A DNA stretch of 64,000 nucleotides from Polluticaenibacter yanchengensis (GCA_027854065.1 JAQGEF010000012.1:1-64000), one strand, 5' to 3'. Counted from the stretch's first letter, positions 55,054 to 63,788 are shown. The notes: generated by a model not told the origin, from the letters alone. Numbers and translations: made by a program.

Positions 55054-55061
55054 TACTTTTG
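55054..55061 (+). promoter_or_regulatory. -7 element of pth
   Basis: TACTTTTG matches TAnnTTTG, 23 nt before the GTG start of pth, in the 49-bp gap after the GNAT gene. Confidence 0.5.
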
Positions 55062-55084
55062 TAAACGGAGACTAAAATTATAAA

Positions 55085-55663
55085 GTGGAAAAGTTTTTAA
55101 TAATCGGGCTTGGCAATATTGGTGCGGAGTATGCGCACACGCGCCATAATATAGGGTTTGATGTAGCGGACGCATTTGTAAAGAAACACGGGGGCAGCTG
55201 GCGGGTGGACAGGCTGGCTGAAGTGAGCGAGATTAAGCTTAAAGGTCGCACTGTTACTGTTATTAAACCTACTACTTATATGAACCTGAGTGGCCGCGCT
55301 TTCCGCTACTGGATGGACGCTACTAAAACTAAGGTTGAAAATACGTTTACCATTGTGGACGACCTGGCATTGCCTATAGAGAAGATTCGGATTCGCCCGA
55401 GTGGCAGCGATGCGGGGCATAATGGCCTGAGGGATATTCAAATGGTATTGGGCAATGATGTTTACCCGAAGCTTCGTTTTGGTATCGGTAATATTTTCCC
55501 GAAGGGCCGCCAGGTGGATTTTGTGCTGGGGAAATGGTTAAAAGAGGAAATACCGGTTATTGAGGAAAAGATCTACACTTGTGTTGATATTATTGAGACT
55601 TTTGTTTTAATGGGTATTAATGAAGCGATGAATAAATACAACAAACTTTCGTTTAAGAAATAA
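55085..55663 (+). CDS. pth: Peptidyl-tRNA hydrolase
   Basis: The 192-residue enzyme has the catalytic His region EYAHTRHNIGFDVAD (H21), KPTTYMNLSG and the DDLALPIEKIRIRPSGSDAGHNGLR segment. It releases tRNA from stalled peptidyl-tRNA. The start is GTG; no upstream ATG fits. In many Bacteroidota pth follows the L25 gene; here it follows DUF1697 and GNAT genes. Confidence 0.96.
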   Translation: MEKFLIIGLGNIGAEYAHTRHNIGFDVADAFVKKHGGSWRVDRLAEVSEIKLKGRTVTVIKPTTYMNLSGRAFRYWMDATKTKVENTFTIVDDLALPIEKIRIRPSGSDAGHNGLRDIQMVLGNDVYPKLRFGIGNIFPKGRQVDFVLGKWLKEEIPVIEEKIYTCVDIIETFVLMGINEAMNKYNKLSFKK

Positions 55664-55711
55664 TAATATTTACCTGTAAGAGATACCTGGATTTTCCAGG
55701 CATTTTGTTTT

Positions 55712-55817
55712 TGGGGCTGTGAGCGTTTTATGTGGCTGGACTTTGGTTCCTGCTGCTCCGGGCTCGCTGCGCTCGGTGCTCGTTCCTCGCACCAGGCCAC
55801 TGCGCATCAGGCAGCCT
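55712..55817 (+). repeat. Dispersed GC-rich intergenic repeat, family 1, copy f
   Basis: It opens TGGGGCTGTGAGCG, continues with GGGCTCGCTGCGCTCGGTGC and TCGTTCCTCGCACC, and closes CTGCGCATCAGGCAGCC. It is the shortest and most diverged of the six copies. Confidence 0.7.
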
Positions 55818-55915
55818 TTGGGCATTTGTAATGCTATTAAAGGGAATTATGGATGTTTTCATTTATTATCAATGGATCTCAGGTGTGCATGGTATTGAAC
55901 TTATAATGCATAAAT

Positions 55916-55990
55916 GGTGTCGCACTTACGGTGCTCTGCTTACTTCTATTCTAATTTATGCTACCATAAGGTCGTCCCTACGGGACTTGA
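55916..55990 (+). repeat. Paired-hairpin element
   Basis: Two short hairpins share the frame TCG-stem-yTACG-stem. GCAC (55922-55925) pairs with GTGC (55931-55934) over loop TTACG. GTCC (55974-55977) pairs with GGAC (55983-55986) over loop CTACG. They are 52 bp apart and the stem bases differ together, keeping the pairing. It lies between a family 1 copy and the minisatellite. Confidence 0.45.
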
Positions 55991-56091
55991 TTTATTTTTT
56001 TAATAATTCTTCAGTAAAACAAGATGAACAAGTGAATTAATTATTGATTATCAATAAATTAGCACAATACTATTTTAAACCAGATCGCTAA

Positions 56092-56280
56092 TTCCATAAA
56101 ATGGGTTGATAATTCCGTGAAGCGGGTCGCGAGTTCCGTGAAGCGGGTCGCGAGTTCCGTGAAGCGGGTCGCGAGTTCCGTGAAGCGGGTCGCGAGTTCC
56201 GTGAAGCGGGTCGCGAGTTCCGTGAAGCGGGTCGCGAGTTCCGTGAAGCGGGTCGCGAGTTCCGTGAAGCGGGTCGCGAG
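56092..56280. repeat. Minisatellite: eight identical 21-bp units plus degenerate left copies
   Basis: Positions 56113-56280 are eight identical tandem units of 21 bp, beginning TTCCGTGAAGCG and ending GGTCGCGAG. A degenerate unit (13 of 21 bases kept) lies at 56092-56112, and a weaker one may precede it. Each unit carries TCGCGA and TTC-n3-GAA. On the minus strand the perfect units read as heptads LATRFTE. There are no spacers, so this is not a CRISPR array. Confidence 0.9.
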
Positions 56281-56398
56281 CTTTAACCTGCTTATGCTAA
56301 ACAATGATATAACATTAAAAGAAAACGGCAACAATTACTGCTACCGTTTGAACATTTTGAAGTCTTTTCTTATAAGGAGACTAATATTACTCTAGTTA

Positions 56399-57649
56399 TT
56401 ATTTACTATTCAGTGCCCATATATTGGATAAACGGACTACAGTCTCTACTGCTTTCTGCATGTCTTTAATACCGATCCATTCTGTTTTGCTGTGAATTCC
56501 CTGCATACCGGTAAAGATATTTGGACAAGGCAGGCCCATAAAACTGAGGCGACTTCCGTCTGTACCTCCGCGAATGCATTCATTTTTGACTTCCATACCG
56601 GCTTCTTTTATGGCCTGGATGGCATATTGCATTACCTGGGGATGTTTATCTAATACCTCTTTCATATTCCGATACTGCTCTTTTACAATAAATTCAAAGC
56701 GGGCTTCGGGGTGATGGTGGAGTGTATCTTCTACAATTTTCCGAAGTTTGTCTTCGTGTTCTTTTAATTTTGATGTTTTAAAATCACGGACAATAAACTT
56801 TATGGAGGTTTTTTCTGCAATTCCACTTACTGCTACGGGGTGCACGAAGCCCTGGCGTTTTTCTGTGGTTTCCGGACTCCAGCTTGTGGTTGGCAGATTG
56901 GCGAGTATTTCTCCTGCAATTTTTGTAGCATTAACGAGCTTATCCTTGGCATAACCCGGATGGGCACTTACGCCATGTACGATTACTTCTACACTATCGG
57001 CACTGAAAGTTTCGTCTTCTATATAGCCTGCTTCGCCTCCATCTAAGGTATAACCATAGGTGGCATTCAGTTTCTGCATGTTGAGTTTTTCGGTTCCGCG
57101 TCCTACTTCTTCATCGGGCGTAAACAGGATGCGGATATCTCCATGCTCTACTTCGGGATGTTGTATGAGATAGTTTACTGCATCCATGATAATGGCTACT
57201 CCGCTTTTATCATCGGCTCCCAATAGTGTATTGCCGCTTGCTGTAATTATTTTTTCGCCAATGAAGTTGTGCAGGTAGGGATAAATATCTGTATTTAGAA
57301 GTTGTGTGGGATCGTCGGGTAAAAAGATGGTATCTCCTTTATAATGGTGTACGATTGGCTTAACATTTTCTCCTGAACAATCTGGTGCTGTATCTACATG
57401 GCTGCAAAAGCAAATGACCGGAATGTTTTTAGTTGTGTTACTTTTCAAAGTGCCGAATACATAACCGTACTGATCCATCTCAGCATCTTCGATGCCCATT
57501 TCTTTGAGTTCTTCTACCAATAACCTGAGCATTGTAAACTGATTGGTTGAACTTGGGAATGTGGTGCTGTTTGGATTGCTCTGAGTATAGATCTGAACGT
57601 ATCTTAAAAACCGCTCTGTGACTGTAAAGGCGTAATCGTTATGAAACAT
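56399..57649 (-). CDS. pepT: Peptidase T (tripeptide aminopeptidase)
   Basis: The 416-residue M20 metallopeptidase has the zinc-ligand motifs CSHVDTAPD, LLGADDKSG and TPDEEVGRG, with the catalytic Glu in DEEVGRG, and IRGGTDGSRLSFMGLPCPN in the C-terminal part. PepT removes the N-terminal residue of tripeptides in the cytosol. The open frame extends 14 codons upstream to a non-ATG codon; the ATG starting MFHNDYAFTVTERFLRY fits the family. The minisatellite lies 118 bp downstream. Confidence 0.95.
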   Translation of the reverse strand: MFHNDYAFTVTERFLRYVQIYTQSNPNSTTFPSSTNQFTMLRLLVEELKEMGIEDAEMDQYGYVFGTLKSNTTKNIPVICFCSHVDTAPDCSGENVKPIVHHYKGDTIFLPDDPTQLLNTDIYPYLHNFIGEKIITASGNTLLGADDKSGVAIIMDAVNYLIQHPEVEHGDIRILFTPDEEVGRGTEKLNMQKLNATYGYTLDGGEAGYIEDETFSADSVEVIVHGVSAHPGYAKDKLVNATKIAGEILANLPTTSWSPETTEKRQGFVHPVAVSGIAEKTSIKFIVRDFKTSKLKEHEDKLRKIVEDTLHHHPEARFEFIVKEQYRNMKEVLDKHPQVMQYAIQAIKEAGMEVKNECIRGGTDGSRLSFMGLPCPNIFTGMQGIHSKTEWIGIKDMQKAVETVVRLSNIWALNSK

Positions 57650-57677
57650 AATAAACTGTTTGAGGTTGTAAATGTAA

Positions 57678-57705
57678 AAAACCTGCAACAATTGCTGCAG
57701 GTTTT
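57678..57705 (-). terminator. Rho-independent terminator of the NlpC/P60 gene
   Basis: AAAACCTGCA (57678-57687) pairs with TGCAGGTTTT (57696-57705) with an 8-nt loop. On the minus strand a T-run follows. Confidence 0.85.
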
Positions 57706-57729
57706 CTAAAATATTTCGTGGAAATGAAT

Positions 57730-58632
57730 TTACTGGATATTTGGCATTTTAAAGTCGATAACGGAGTTGCCGGCCGGTGTATTTCCGCTGTTTAACCGGC
57801 GTGCTCCGAGGAACCTGGCACTCCAATACTTGCTGTTCAGATCTCCTATGGAAACGCCTTCACTACTGGAAGAGTGTATAAATTTATCGTTGTGGAGATA
57901 CATGCCTACATGGCTGATGCCTCCGGTGGTGTTGAAGAATACAAAATCTCCTTCCTGCAATTCGTTTTTGGGAATTTTAGAAGTGGCTGCATATTGTTCG
58001 CGGGCTGTACGTGGCAATAACCAACCAAAGGAGTAACTGGCTAATACCTGCATAAATGCGGAACAATCGATGCCTTTTTCGGTGGTGCCTCCGTAACGGT
58101 ATCTTGTACCGTACCAATCATCTATGGTTTTGTAAAGTATTACGTTGGTAATCTTCTCTACGGTTTCATTGAGTAAAATGGCGTACTTAAACTGGAATGG
58201 CATAAAGCTTTCTAATGCGGCATCTAATGTGCGGCGGAATGAAGACCTGTTTTCGTTAATGGCGCGTTGCTTTGCAGCTACAGCTTTTATATTAATGACT
58301 GTATCGCCAATGGCTAACAGGGAATCATTCTTGAGATTGATCTCTTTGGATTTGACAATAACGGGTAAAGATGTCTTTACTGCTTCTGTTGCACTATTGT
58401 CTTTTAGATTTTTTGACGGTGTTGCGGGTTGTACCCTATTGACCGTGCTATTGGCACTGCTGTTCTTTTTCTTAGCAGTATCTTTCTTTTTTGTATTCGT
58501 ACTTTTCGATTTTGAGCTGGTATTTTTAGCTTTTACCGTTGAAGTAGCAGTGGCTTTCTTCTTTGTACTTTTCTGAGCATTTACTGAACTTACTAGAACA
58601 ATACTTGCTAACAATGCTGTAAGTAATTTCAT
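57730..58632 (-). CDS. Secreted NlpC/P60 family peptidoglycan endopeptidase
   Basis: The 300-residue protein has a signal peptide (MKLLTALLASIVLVSSVNAQ). A Lys/Ser/Thr-rich low-complexity linker follows to about residue 75, with a spacer region after it. The C-terminal NlpC/P60 domain has the catalytic Cys near 190 (GIDCSAFMQ), His in GISHVGMYL and the polar third residue in KFIHSSS. Such enzymes cut stem peptides of peptidoglycan. It is monocistronic. Confidence 0.92.
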   Translation of the reverse strand: MKLLTALLASIVLVSSVNAQKSTKKKATATSTVKAKNTSSKSKSTNTKKKDTAKKKNSSANSTVNRVQPATPSKNLKDNSATEAVKTSLPVIVKSKEINLKNDSLLAIGDTVINIKAVAAKQRAINENRSSFRRTLDAALESFMPFQFKYAILLNETVEKITNVILYKTIDDWYGTRYRYGGTTEKGIDCSAFMQVLASYSFGWLLPRTAREQYAATSKIPKNELQEGDFVFFNTTGGISHVGMYLHNDKFIHSSSSEGVSIGDLNSKYWSARFLGARRLNSGNTPAGNSVIDFKMPNIQ

Positions 58633-58869
58633 TATAAGTGGTATAGCTTAGCTATATTGATTTGATGCGAATAATTTGATTTATTAATTGTGCCCTTATT
58701 TTGGACGGGGCTTCGCAAATATAACTGATTTTATGGCAGTTTTATTGTTTATTAAGGTTAAAAAGTTGGTTTTTTTATTGTTTTTTTAGAAAAACTTCAC
58801 AAATTATAAAATTCCGGCAATTGAATATTTGGGTATGCTGCTTTATGTTTTTGGTAGTATTGGAGTGGT

Positions 58870-59060
58870 TTTGACCCACCCCTACCCCTCCCTGGGAGTG
58901 GACAGGAGCAAGAGTAAATAGGTATAATCGGTGATTGAATGATGGGGTGTTTTATAATTAGTATTACTCAGTTAAAGGCGATGACTCTGATGATATTGTG
59001 AGAATTATTTTCCGCTGATGACGCTGAATATTACAACCTCTGATTGGTGCTGATTTCCGG
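58870..59060 (+). repeat. Family 4 element followed by family 3 copy c
   Basis: Family 4 at 58870-58903 reads GACCCACCCCTACCCC then TCCCTGGGAGTGGACAG. Family 3 at 59007-59060 reads ATTTTCCGCTGATGACGCTG, AATATTACAACCTCTGATTG and GTGCTGATTTCC. The same two families occur together at 51661-51880. Confidence 0.65.
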
Positions 59061-59171
59061 ACACTCTCTGTGATATTTACGGTGTTTATTTATAGTTTTT
59101 TGCAGGTGAACGCTTTTGGATCATTCAGATGGGTTGCTTGTTTATTGTTAATCGGAATTGAACAAAGCAGT

Positions 59172-59273
59172 AGGGATAGTAGCAAAGTACCCCGCAAGGC
59201 GGCAAGACGGGTATGGATAGCGTAGCTGAGTGGCTTGAATTGCCGCCGCGGAGTACTGCGGATAGCCCGGCCC
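59172..59273 (+). repeat. Dispersed palindromic repeat, family 2, copy c
   Basis: It starts AGGGATAGTAGCAAAGTACC and ends GAGTACTGCGGATAGCCCGG, as in copy b. Inside, GGCGGCAA and TTGCCGCC form a second nested inverted repeat. Confidence 0.8.
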
Positions 59274-59364
59274 CGGTGCGCCTGACATTGAACGTTGTTT
59301 GAATGTACAATGCACAGCCTGTATTGTAAACACCGGCGCTACCGGGGACTGCCCTAATGAAAAA

Positions 59365-60102
59365 TTAGTTGCTATGTTTGTATATTTCTTTTGCTACTTC
59401 TAAATCTTCGGGTGTATCTACTCCTACTCCTTTAAAATCTACGAGGACCATTCGGATGAATACGCCGTTTTCCTGGTAACGCAGGTTCTCCAGTTTCTCG
59501 ATTTTTTCCATTGGTGTCTGTGGCCATTTGGTGAAATTCATGAGTGCTTGTTTGCGAAAGGCGTACACGCCTATATGGCCATAGTAAGTGGCGGGAATGG
59601 TAGTGTCTCTGTGGTAAGGTATGGGTGAGCGGGAGAATAGCAGGGCATCGTTATTGAGGCCGACCACTACTTTTACCTGGTTGGGGTTGTGAATGAGATG
59701 GGGCTCTGTTATGATATGCATGAGGCTTGCGACCTGTACGTTATGCCCGTCTGCGGCAGTGAAGGCTTTGATGAGCTTTTCCAGGGGCTCTTTGCGTACG
59801 AATGGTTCATCGCCCTGAACATTGATTATGATATCGACATCCATATCTGCTACTGCTTCTGCTATCCTGTCGCTGCCGCTTTCATGTTCGTTGATGCTCA
59901 TGATGGCATTGCCGCCATTGCTTACAATGTCATCGTAAATGAGCGGGCTATCTGTTACCACAAATACTTTACTAAACAATCCTGTGGCTAATGTATTATC
60001 GTAAGTATGGCGGATAATGGCTTTGGGACCAATTAATTGCATTAACTTGCCGGGAAAGCGCTGTGAATTGTAACGGGCAGGAATGACGGCTATAACATTC
60101 AT
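59365..60102 (-). CDS. kdsB: 3-deoxy-manno-octulosonate cytidylyltransferase
   Basis: The 245-residue enzyme has the nucleotide-binding PARYNSQRFPGKLM start, VVVTD-type strand (VFVVTDSPLI), INVQGDEPFV and a C-terminal GVDTPEDLEVAKEI. It activates Kdo as CMP-Kdo for the lipopolysaccharide core, pointing to a Gram-negative envelope together with lpxH. It is divergent from the HIT gene. Confidence 0.96.
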   Translation of the reverse strand: MNVIAVIPARYNSQRFPGKLMQLIGPKAIIRHTYDNTLATGLFSKVFVVTDSPLIYDDIVSNGGNAIMSINEHESGSDRIAEAVADMDVDIIINVQGDEPFVRKEPLEKLIKAFTAADGHNVQVASLMHIITEPHLIHNPNQVKVVVGLNNDALLFSRSPIPYHRDTTIPATYYGHIGVYAFRKQALMNFTKWPQTPMEKIEKLENLRYQENGVFIRMVLVDFKGVGVDTPEDLEVAKEIYKHSN

Positions 60103-60167
60103 GTTATAAATATTTTTTAGTTGAATAAACAGAGTGCAAATTTAGTATGGTCTATGCACAAATCCCC

Positions 60168-60175
60168 TATTTTTG
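60168..60175 (+). promoter_or_regulatory. -7 element of the HIT gene
   Basis: TATTTTTG matches TAnnTTTG, 20 nt before the ATG at 60196. No clear -33 element. Confidence 0.45.
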
Positions 60176-60195
60176 CTAAAACGGTATTAATAATC

Positions 60196-60585
60196 ATGAC
60201 ACTATTCTCTAAAATAATTGCGGGAGAGATTCCATCGTTTAAAATTGCCGAAAACGATCTATTCTATGCTTTCCTGGATATTTACCCTTCCGCGCCGGGC
60301 CATACGCTTGTTGTGCCAAAGATTGAGACGGACAGAATTTTTGATTTACCGGAGGATTATTTGAGTGCTTACCTACCTTTTTGTAAATCTATTGCGGCGG
60401 CTATTAAGATGGCTTTTCCCTGTGACCGGGTAAATATTCTTACACTGGGTTTTGAAGTGCCGCACGCGCATATTCACCTGGTACCTATGAATGGTATGGC
60501 TGATGCTGATATCCTGAAAAATAAGAAGCAGGGGGATATGGCTGAATTAAGCGCTATGAGGGACGCTATTGTTAAATTTCTATAA
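60196..60585 (+). CDS. HIT family nucleotide hydrolase/transferase
   Basis: The 129-residue protein has the histidine triad H90, H92, H94 (PHAHIHLVP) and the IIAGEIPSFKIAEND start of the Hint branch. Hint proteins hydrolyse AMP-linked substrates. The open frame runs 25 codons further upstream, but that part covers the promoter; the ATG at 60196 matches the family N-terminus. A lipoprotein gene follows 23 bp downstream. Confidence 0.92.
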   Translation: MTLFSKIIAGEIPSFKIAENDLFYAFLDIYPSAPGHTLVVPKIETDRIFDLPEDYLSAYLPFCKSIAAAIKMAFPCDRVNILTLGFEVPHAHIHLVPMNGMADADILKNKKQGDMAELSAMRDAIVKFL

Positions 60586-60608
60586 CCTATCAAACAAGCA
60601 TCAAGGAT

Positions 60609-61601
60609 TTGAAGCTGTTTAAAATTTCCATATTTATTATTATTACTGGTTTATTCTGGGGCTGCAACTTTAACCGGAATAAATACAGGTGGAAACTTAT
60701 TCCTGATTCTATCCTGACGGATGATTATAAAAATGTAGATCTTATTCCTGAAGTGTCGTTGCCTTTTGACTCTAATAAAACGGTGATTTATACGCCTACG
60801 CTGGCGCTTTGCTGGCAAAAAGACATTCTGGACTTTTATGATTACAAGGTGGGCTTATTCCCCAACGCTTCTCCTATTCTTAAAGCGCTGCTTGCTCCTT
60901 CGGACTTCCAGCTGGCTTTTAAGCCGTCTGACTACTTAAAGGAATTTAATGTGGAAGAGGAGGGCCTTGCCATTTATGGTATGTACAATTCTGAAGTGGA
61001 CCTTGCTACTGATTTTCACGATATTAATGAGGGGGTATTTTTTAAGGACAAGAGTGTACAGGCTTTTGGCATGTCGGGCTATGATGAAGATATCCTGAAG
61101 CATAGCAGAATTTTGTATTATAATAGTCCTGAGGATTTTATTCTGAACTTTGACCTAAAGGACCCTGAACTGGAAATGAATATTGCTTTTGGGAATTATA
61201 AGGATTCTTCTATAAAGAATATTTTAAGGAAGATAGAGATAAACCTGCATAAGGGTGACAGGGAAAAAGTAAATAATGAGCTCTATGTATTTGGTAAGGA
61301 TGACAAAATAATTATCCCGAAATTCAGGTTTAATGTTTCTAAATTCTATAATGAGATTGTGGGTGATTCTATTATAACGGAACATTCGAATTACGCGATA
61401 TCGATGATGTTTCAGCGAAATGGCTTAATTCTGCCTAATGCTAAAAACCTTAAGCCTACGGTGGGCAGCCTGCGTATTAACCCTGATGCGAAGAACTTTA
61501 TTATTGATAAGGATTTTGTACTGATACTGAAATACAAGGCTTATTATAACTCTTATTTTGTAATGCAGGTAACTAATCCTGAACTGATGATCCCGAATTA
61601 A
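60609..61601 (+). CDS. Lipoprotein of unknown function
   Basis: The 330-residue protein has a lipobox (FIIITGLFWGC, C19) and starts with TTG; no ATG fits. The mature part is mixed alpha/beta without a recognised domain. The C-terminal FIIDKDFVLILKYKAY then FVMQVTNPELM faintly recalls the last strands of serpins, but no reactive-loop motif is visible, so I do not assign that fold. It follows the HIT gene closely and ends 3 bp from convergent ruvC. Confidence 0.65.
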   Translation: MKLFKISIFIIITGLFWGCNFNRNKYRWKLIPDSILTDDYKNVDLIPEVSLPFDSNKTVIYTPTLALCWQKDILDFYDYKVGLFPNASPILKALLAPSDFQLAFKPSDYLKEFNVEEEGLAIYGMYNSEVDLATDFHDINEGVFFKDKSVQAFGMSGYDEDILKHSRILYYNSPEDFILNFDLKDPELEMNIAFGNYKDSSIKNILRKIEINLHKGDREKVNNELYVFGKDDKIIIPKFRFNVSKFYNEIVGDSIITEHSNYAISMMFQRNGLILPNAKNLKPTVGSLRINPDAKNFIIDKDFVLILKYKAYYNSYFVMQVTNPELMIPN

Positions 61602-61604
61602 ATT

Positions 61605-62210
61605 TTAGCGTACGATCCTGTCGGGGTTGTTTTTTAGAAAGGTTTCCCAACCTTTTGCTTTTGAACCTGTGATGGCTGCTAATGGTGACTTTAATGCGAA
61701 GTGATGGCAAACTGCTACGCCTAATGCGTCTGAGGCATCGTATGAGGGTGGAAAGGCATCTACATCGAGCAACTGCTGTAACATGATCCATACTCTTTCT
61801 TTTACGGCATTGCCATTGCCGGTAATGCTCTGCTTGATTTTTTTGGGTGAATATTCCATTACTTTTAAGCTGTGGTTCATAGCGGTAGCGATGGCTACTC
61901 CCTGTGCCCGGCCTAATTTGAGCATGCTTTGTACGTTCTTACCGAAAAAGGGGGCTTCAATGGCAAAATGTGTGGGCTTGAATTTTTTTATGACTTCGTC
62001 TATGCGTTGATGGATAATATGTAGTCGCTCATACACATCGTCCTCCCAGCTCATTTTGAGATTGTCCATCTCGAGTAATGTGATTTTATTGCCTACACAG
62101 GATATTACGGCATACCCCATTACGACTGTACCGGGGTCTACTCCCATTATTATGGTGGGTTGCATATCTATGGTATTTTTTGCTGTTACTGTATTTTTAC
62201 GAATGGCCAT
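61605..62210 (-). CDS. ruvC: Crossover junction endodeoxyribonuclease RuvC
   Basis: The 201-residue nuclease has the four acidic residues of the RNase H-like site: D25 (MGVDPGT), E85 (FAIEAPFFGKN) and D158/D161 (SYDASDALGVAVCHH). It cuts Holliday junctions with RuvAB. An N-terminal extension of about 20 residues precedes the first strand; an internal ATG (MQPTII) is an alternative start. ruvA and ruvB are not in this window. Confidence 0.95.
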   Translation of the reverse strand: MAIRKNTVTAKNTIDMQPTIIMGVDPGTVVMGYAVISCVGNKITLLEMDNLKMSWEDDVYERLHIIHQRIDEVIKKFKPTHFAIEAPFFGKNVQSMLKLGRAQGVAIATAMNHSLKVMEYSPKKIKQSITGNGNAVKERVWIMLQQLLDVDAFPPSYDASDALGVAVCHHFALKSPLAAITGSKAKGWETFLKNNPDRIVR

Positions 62211-62352
62211 TGTACTGATTATGCTGCAATATTAAACCAGAATTAATGAACAAATTGTGTTTTAAAATTTAGGTTTGTATTTTAGCATCATCTTGTACAT
62301 GATTGCCTGAAATTAAACGTCTAAAAGGGATATTATTGTTTAATAATGATTT

Positions 62353-63675
62353 ATGAAAAAGAACATCCGCATTTTTTATATACTTTTTGGTATTATTTTT
62401 ATTAACGCTGTTACTTATGCTCAAAATAACCCGGCTGTACTGAGTTTGGATGAGGCTATTAGTATTGCGTTGGCAAATAATTTTGATATACAAATTGCGA
62501 AAAATAACCAAACAATTGCTGAAATAGAGAACAATAAGGGGAATGCGGGGTTACTGCCTACTGCCAGGGCGACGACGGGCTATACTATTGGTAATACAAA
62601 TATTGAACAGCGCCTGAACACGGGGACTACTATTAAAAGGAATGGCAATATTTCTCAAAATGAAAATATTGCTTTGACGGGCCAATATTTTTTATTTAAT
62701 GGTTTTCGTGGTGTGGCTGCTAAAAGAAGGCTTGAGTTACAGGAAGAACGGAGTATGGCGGATGTTAAGAATAATATTAACAATACGGTGTATAATGTTA
62801 TTAATGCTTATATTAATATTAAGCGTTTTCAGCAGCAATATAAAGCGACGGTGGAGGCGATGACTTTGTTTGAGGAGCGTATAAAACTGGCGGAAAATAA
62901 ACTGAGGGTTGGAACGGGCAACAAATCTGATTTATTGCAGGCGCAGATTGATTTTAATGAACAGAAAAACAGTTTATTGAGCCTTGAAAGTAATATTGCT
63001 CAAAGTAAAACAACTATTAATAACCTGCTGGCAAGAAACCCGGCGACTTTATTTACGGTGCAGGATACTATTAACACGGTTGAGCTTCCTAAGATACAGG
63101 AGGTGATTGCTGGCCTGGATTCTTTGAACCCTGCACTGGTGATTGCGAAATATGATAAATACATCCTGGAACAGCAAAACAGGGAAATCAATGCTCTTAG
63201 GTTGCCTAGTGTTTTATTAAACGCTGGTACTAATCTTAGTAATACGAGTAATACGGCGGGCCAAATGTTGCGTAACTTTAGTTATGGCCCTAATGCGGGG
63301 GTGACGCTTGTTATTCCTATTTTCCAGGGTGGTATTATTAAGCAGCAACTGAAAGTGAATTCTATTCAGCAGAAAAACCAGGACATTTTTTACAAGCAAA
63401 CGCTTGTGAACCTGGAAACGACTATTACGAATGCTTATATTAATTATGATTATGCTTTGAAGCAGTTTGACCTGGAAAAGGAGAACTTAAAACTGGTTGA
63501 AGAGAATAACATTATTGCGATGGAGCGCTTTAAAAAAGCGAGCATTAATACGGTGGAATTGCGCCAGACGCAGCTGAACCTGGTGGCTGCTCAAACGAGG
63601 ATGATCAACGCGCAGTTCCTGATGGAGCAGGCACTGAATGATGTTTTGCTGATATCCGGCAGCCTGGTGAGGTAA
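62353..63675 (+). CDS. TolC family outer membrane protein
   Basis: The 440-residue protein has a signal peptide (MKKNIRIFYILFGIIFINAVTYAQ). Two homologous outer membrane efflux domains follow, with LSLDEAISIALANNFDIQIA at the start, and LRVGTGNKSDLLQAQIDF and ASINTVELRQTQLNLVAAQTR as the paired helices. It forms the trimeric outer membrane channel of efflux or type I secretion systems. The inner membrane partners are not within the window. Confidence 0.92.
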   Translation: MKKNIRIFYILFGIIFINAVTYAQNNPAVLSLDEAISIALANNFDIQIAKNNQTIAEIENNKGNAGLLPTARATTGYTIGNTNIEQRLNTGTTIKRNGNISQNENIALTGQYFLFNGFRGVAAKRRLELQEERSMADVKNNINNTVYNVINAYINIKRFQQQYKATVEAMTLFEERIKLAENKLRVGTGNKSDLLQAQIDFNEQKNSLLSLESNIAQSKTTINNLLARNPATLFTVQDTINTVELPKIQEVIAGLDSLNPALVIAKYDKYILEQQNREINALRLPSVLLNAGTNLSNTSNTAGQMLRNFSYGPNAGVTLVIPIFQGGIIKQQLKVNSIQQKNQDIFYKQTLVNLETTITNAYINYDYALKQFDLEKENLKLVEENNIIAMERFKKASINTVELRQTQLNLVAAQTRMINAQFLMEQALNDVLLISGSLVR

Positions 63676-63725
63676 CGTGATTTTTGTGGGGGTTACATCT
63701 TAGCTTACGCTAAATAAACTGAATC

Positions 63726-63788
63726 ATTTCCCGCTGACGGCGCGGAAGAATACAACGGCTGATTGCCGCTGCTTTTTTGGAATATATC
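63726..63788 (+). repeat. Dispersed repeat, family 3, copy d
   Basis: It reads ATTTCCCGCTGACGGCGCGG, AAGAATACAACGGCTGATTG and CCGCTGCTTTTTTGGAATAT. Its right end (TTGGAATATATC) is shared with the copy in the composite element at 51661-51880. Confidence 0.7.

Larger units (their letters stand above)
55664..56398. other. Gene-free 735-bp region stacked with three kinds of repeat
   Basis: Between pth and pepT this stretch holds, in order, family 1 copy f (55712-55817), a paired-hairpin element (55916-55990) and the 21-bp minisatellite (56092-56280). Frames through the minisatellite are open on both strands because the unit is a multiple of three and has few stops, so they are not evidence of coding. 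No credible gene is seen. Confidence 0.6.
58633..59364. other. Gene-free 732-bp region with families 2, 3 and 4
   Basis: Between two leftward genes this stretch holds family 4 (58870-58903), family 3 copy c (59007-59060) and family 2 copy c (59172-59273). The sequence from 58633 to 58860 is AT-rich with no clear feature beyond a possible promoter zone for the NlpC gene. No ORF is supported. Confidence 0.55.

Noticed and set aside
56113..56280. CRISPR array
   Set aside because: The repeats are directly adjacent, with no spacers, and the unit is 21 bp. There are no cas genes nearby.
56117..56395. 92-residue plus-strand protein with VKRVASS repeats
   Set aside because: The frame starts at a GTG inside the minisatellite and is open only because the 21-bp unit has few stops. 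Five of six frames are open.
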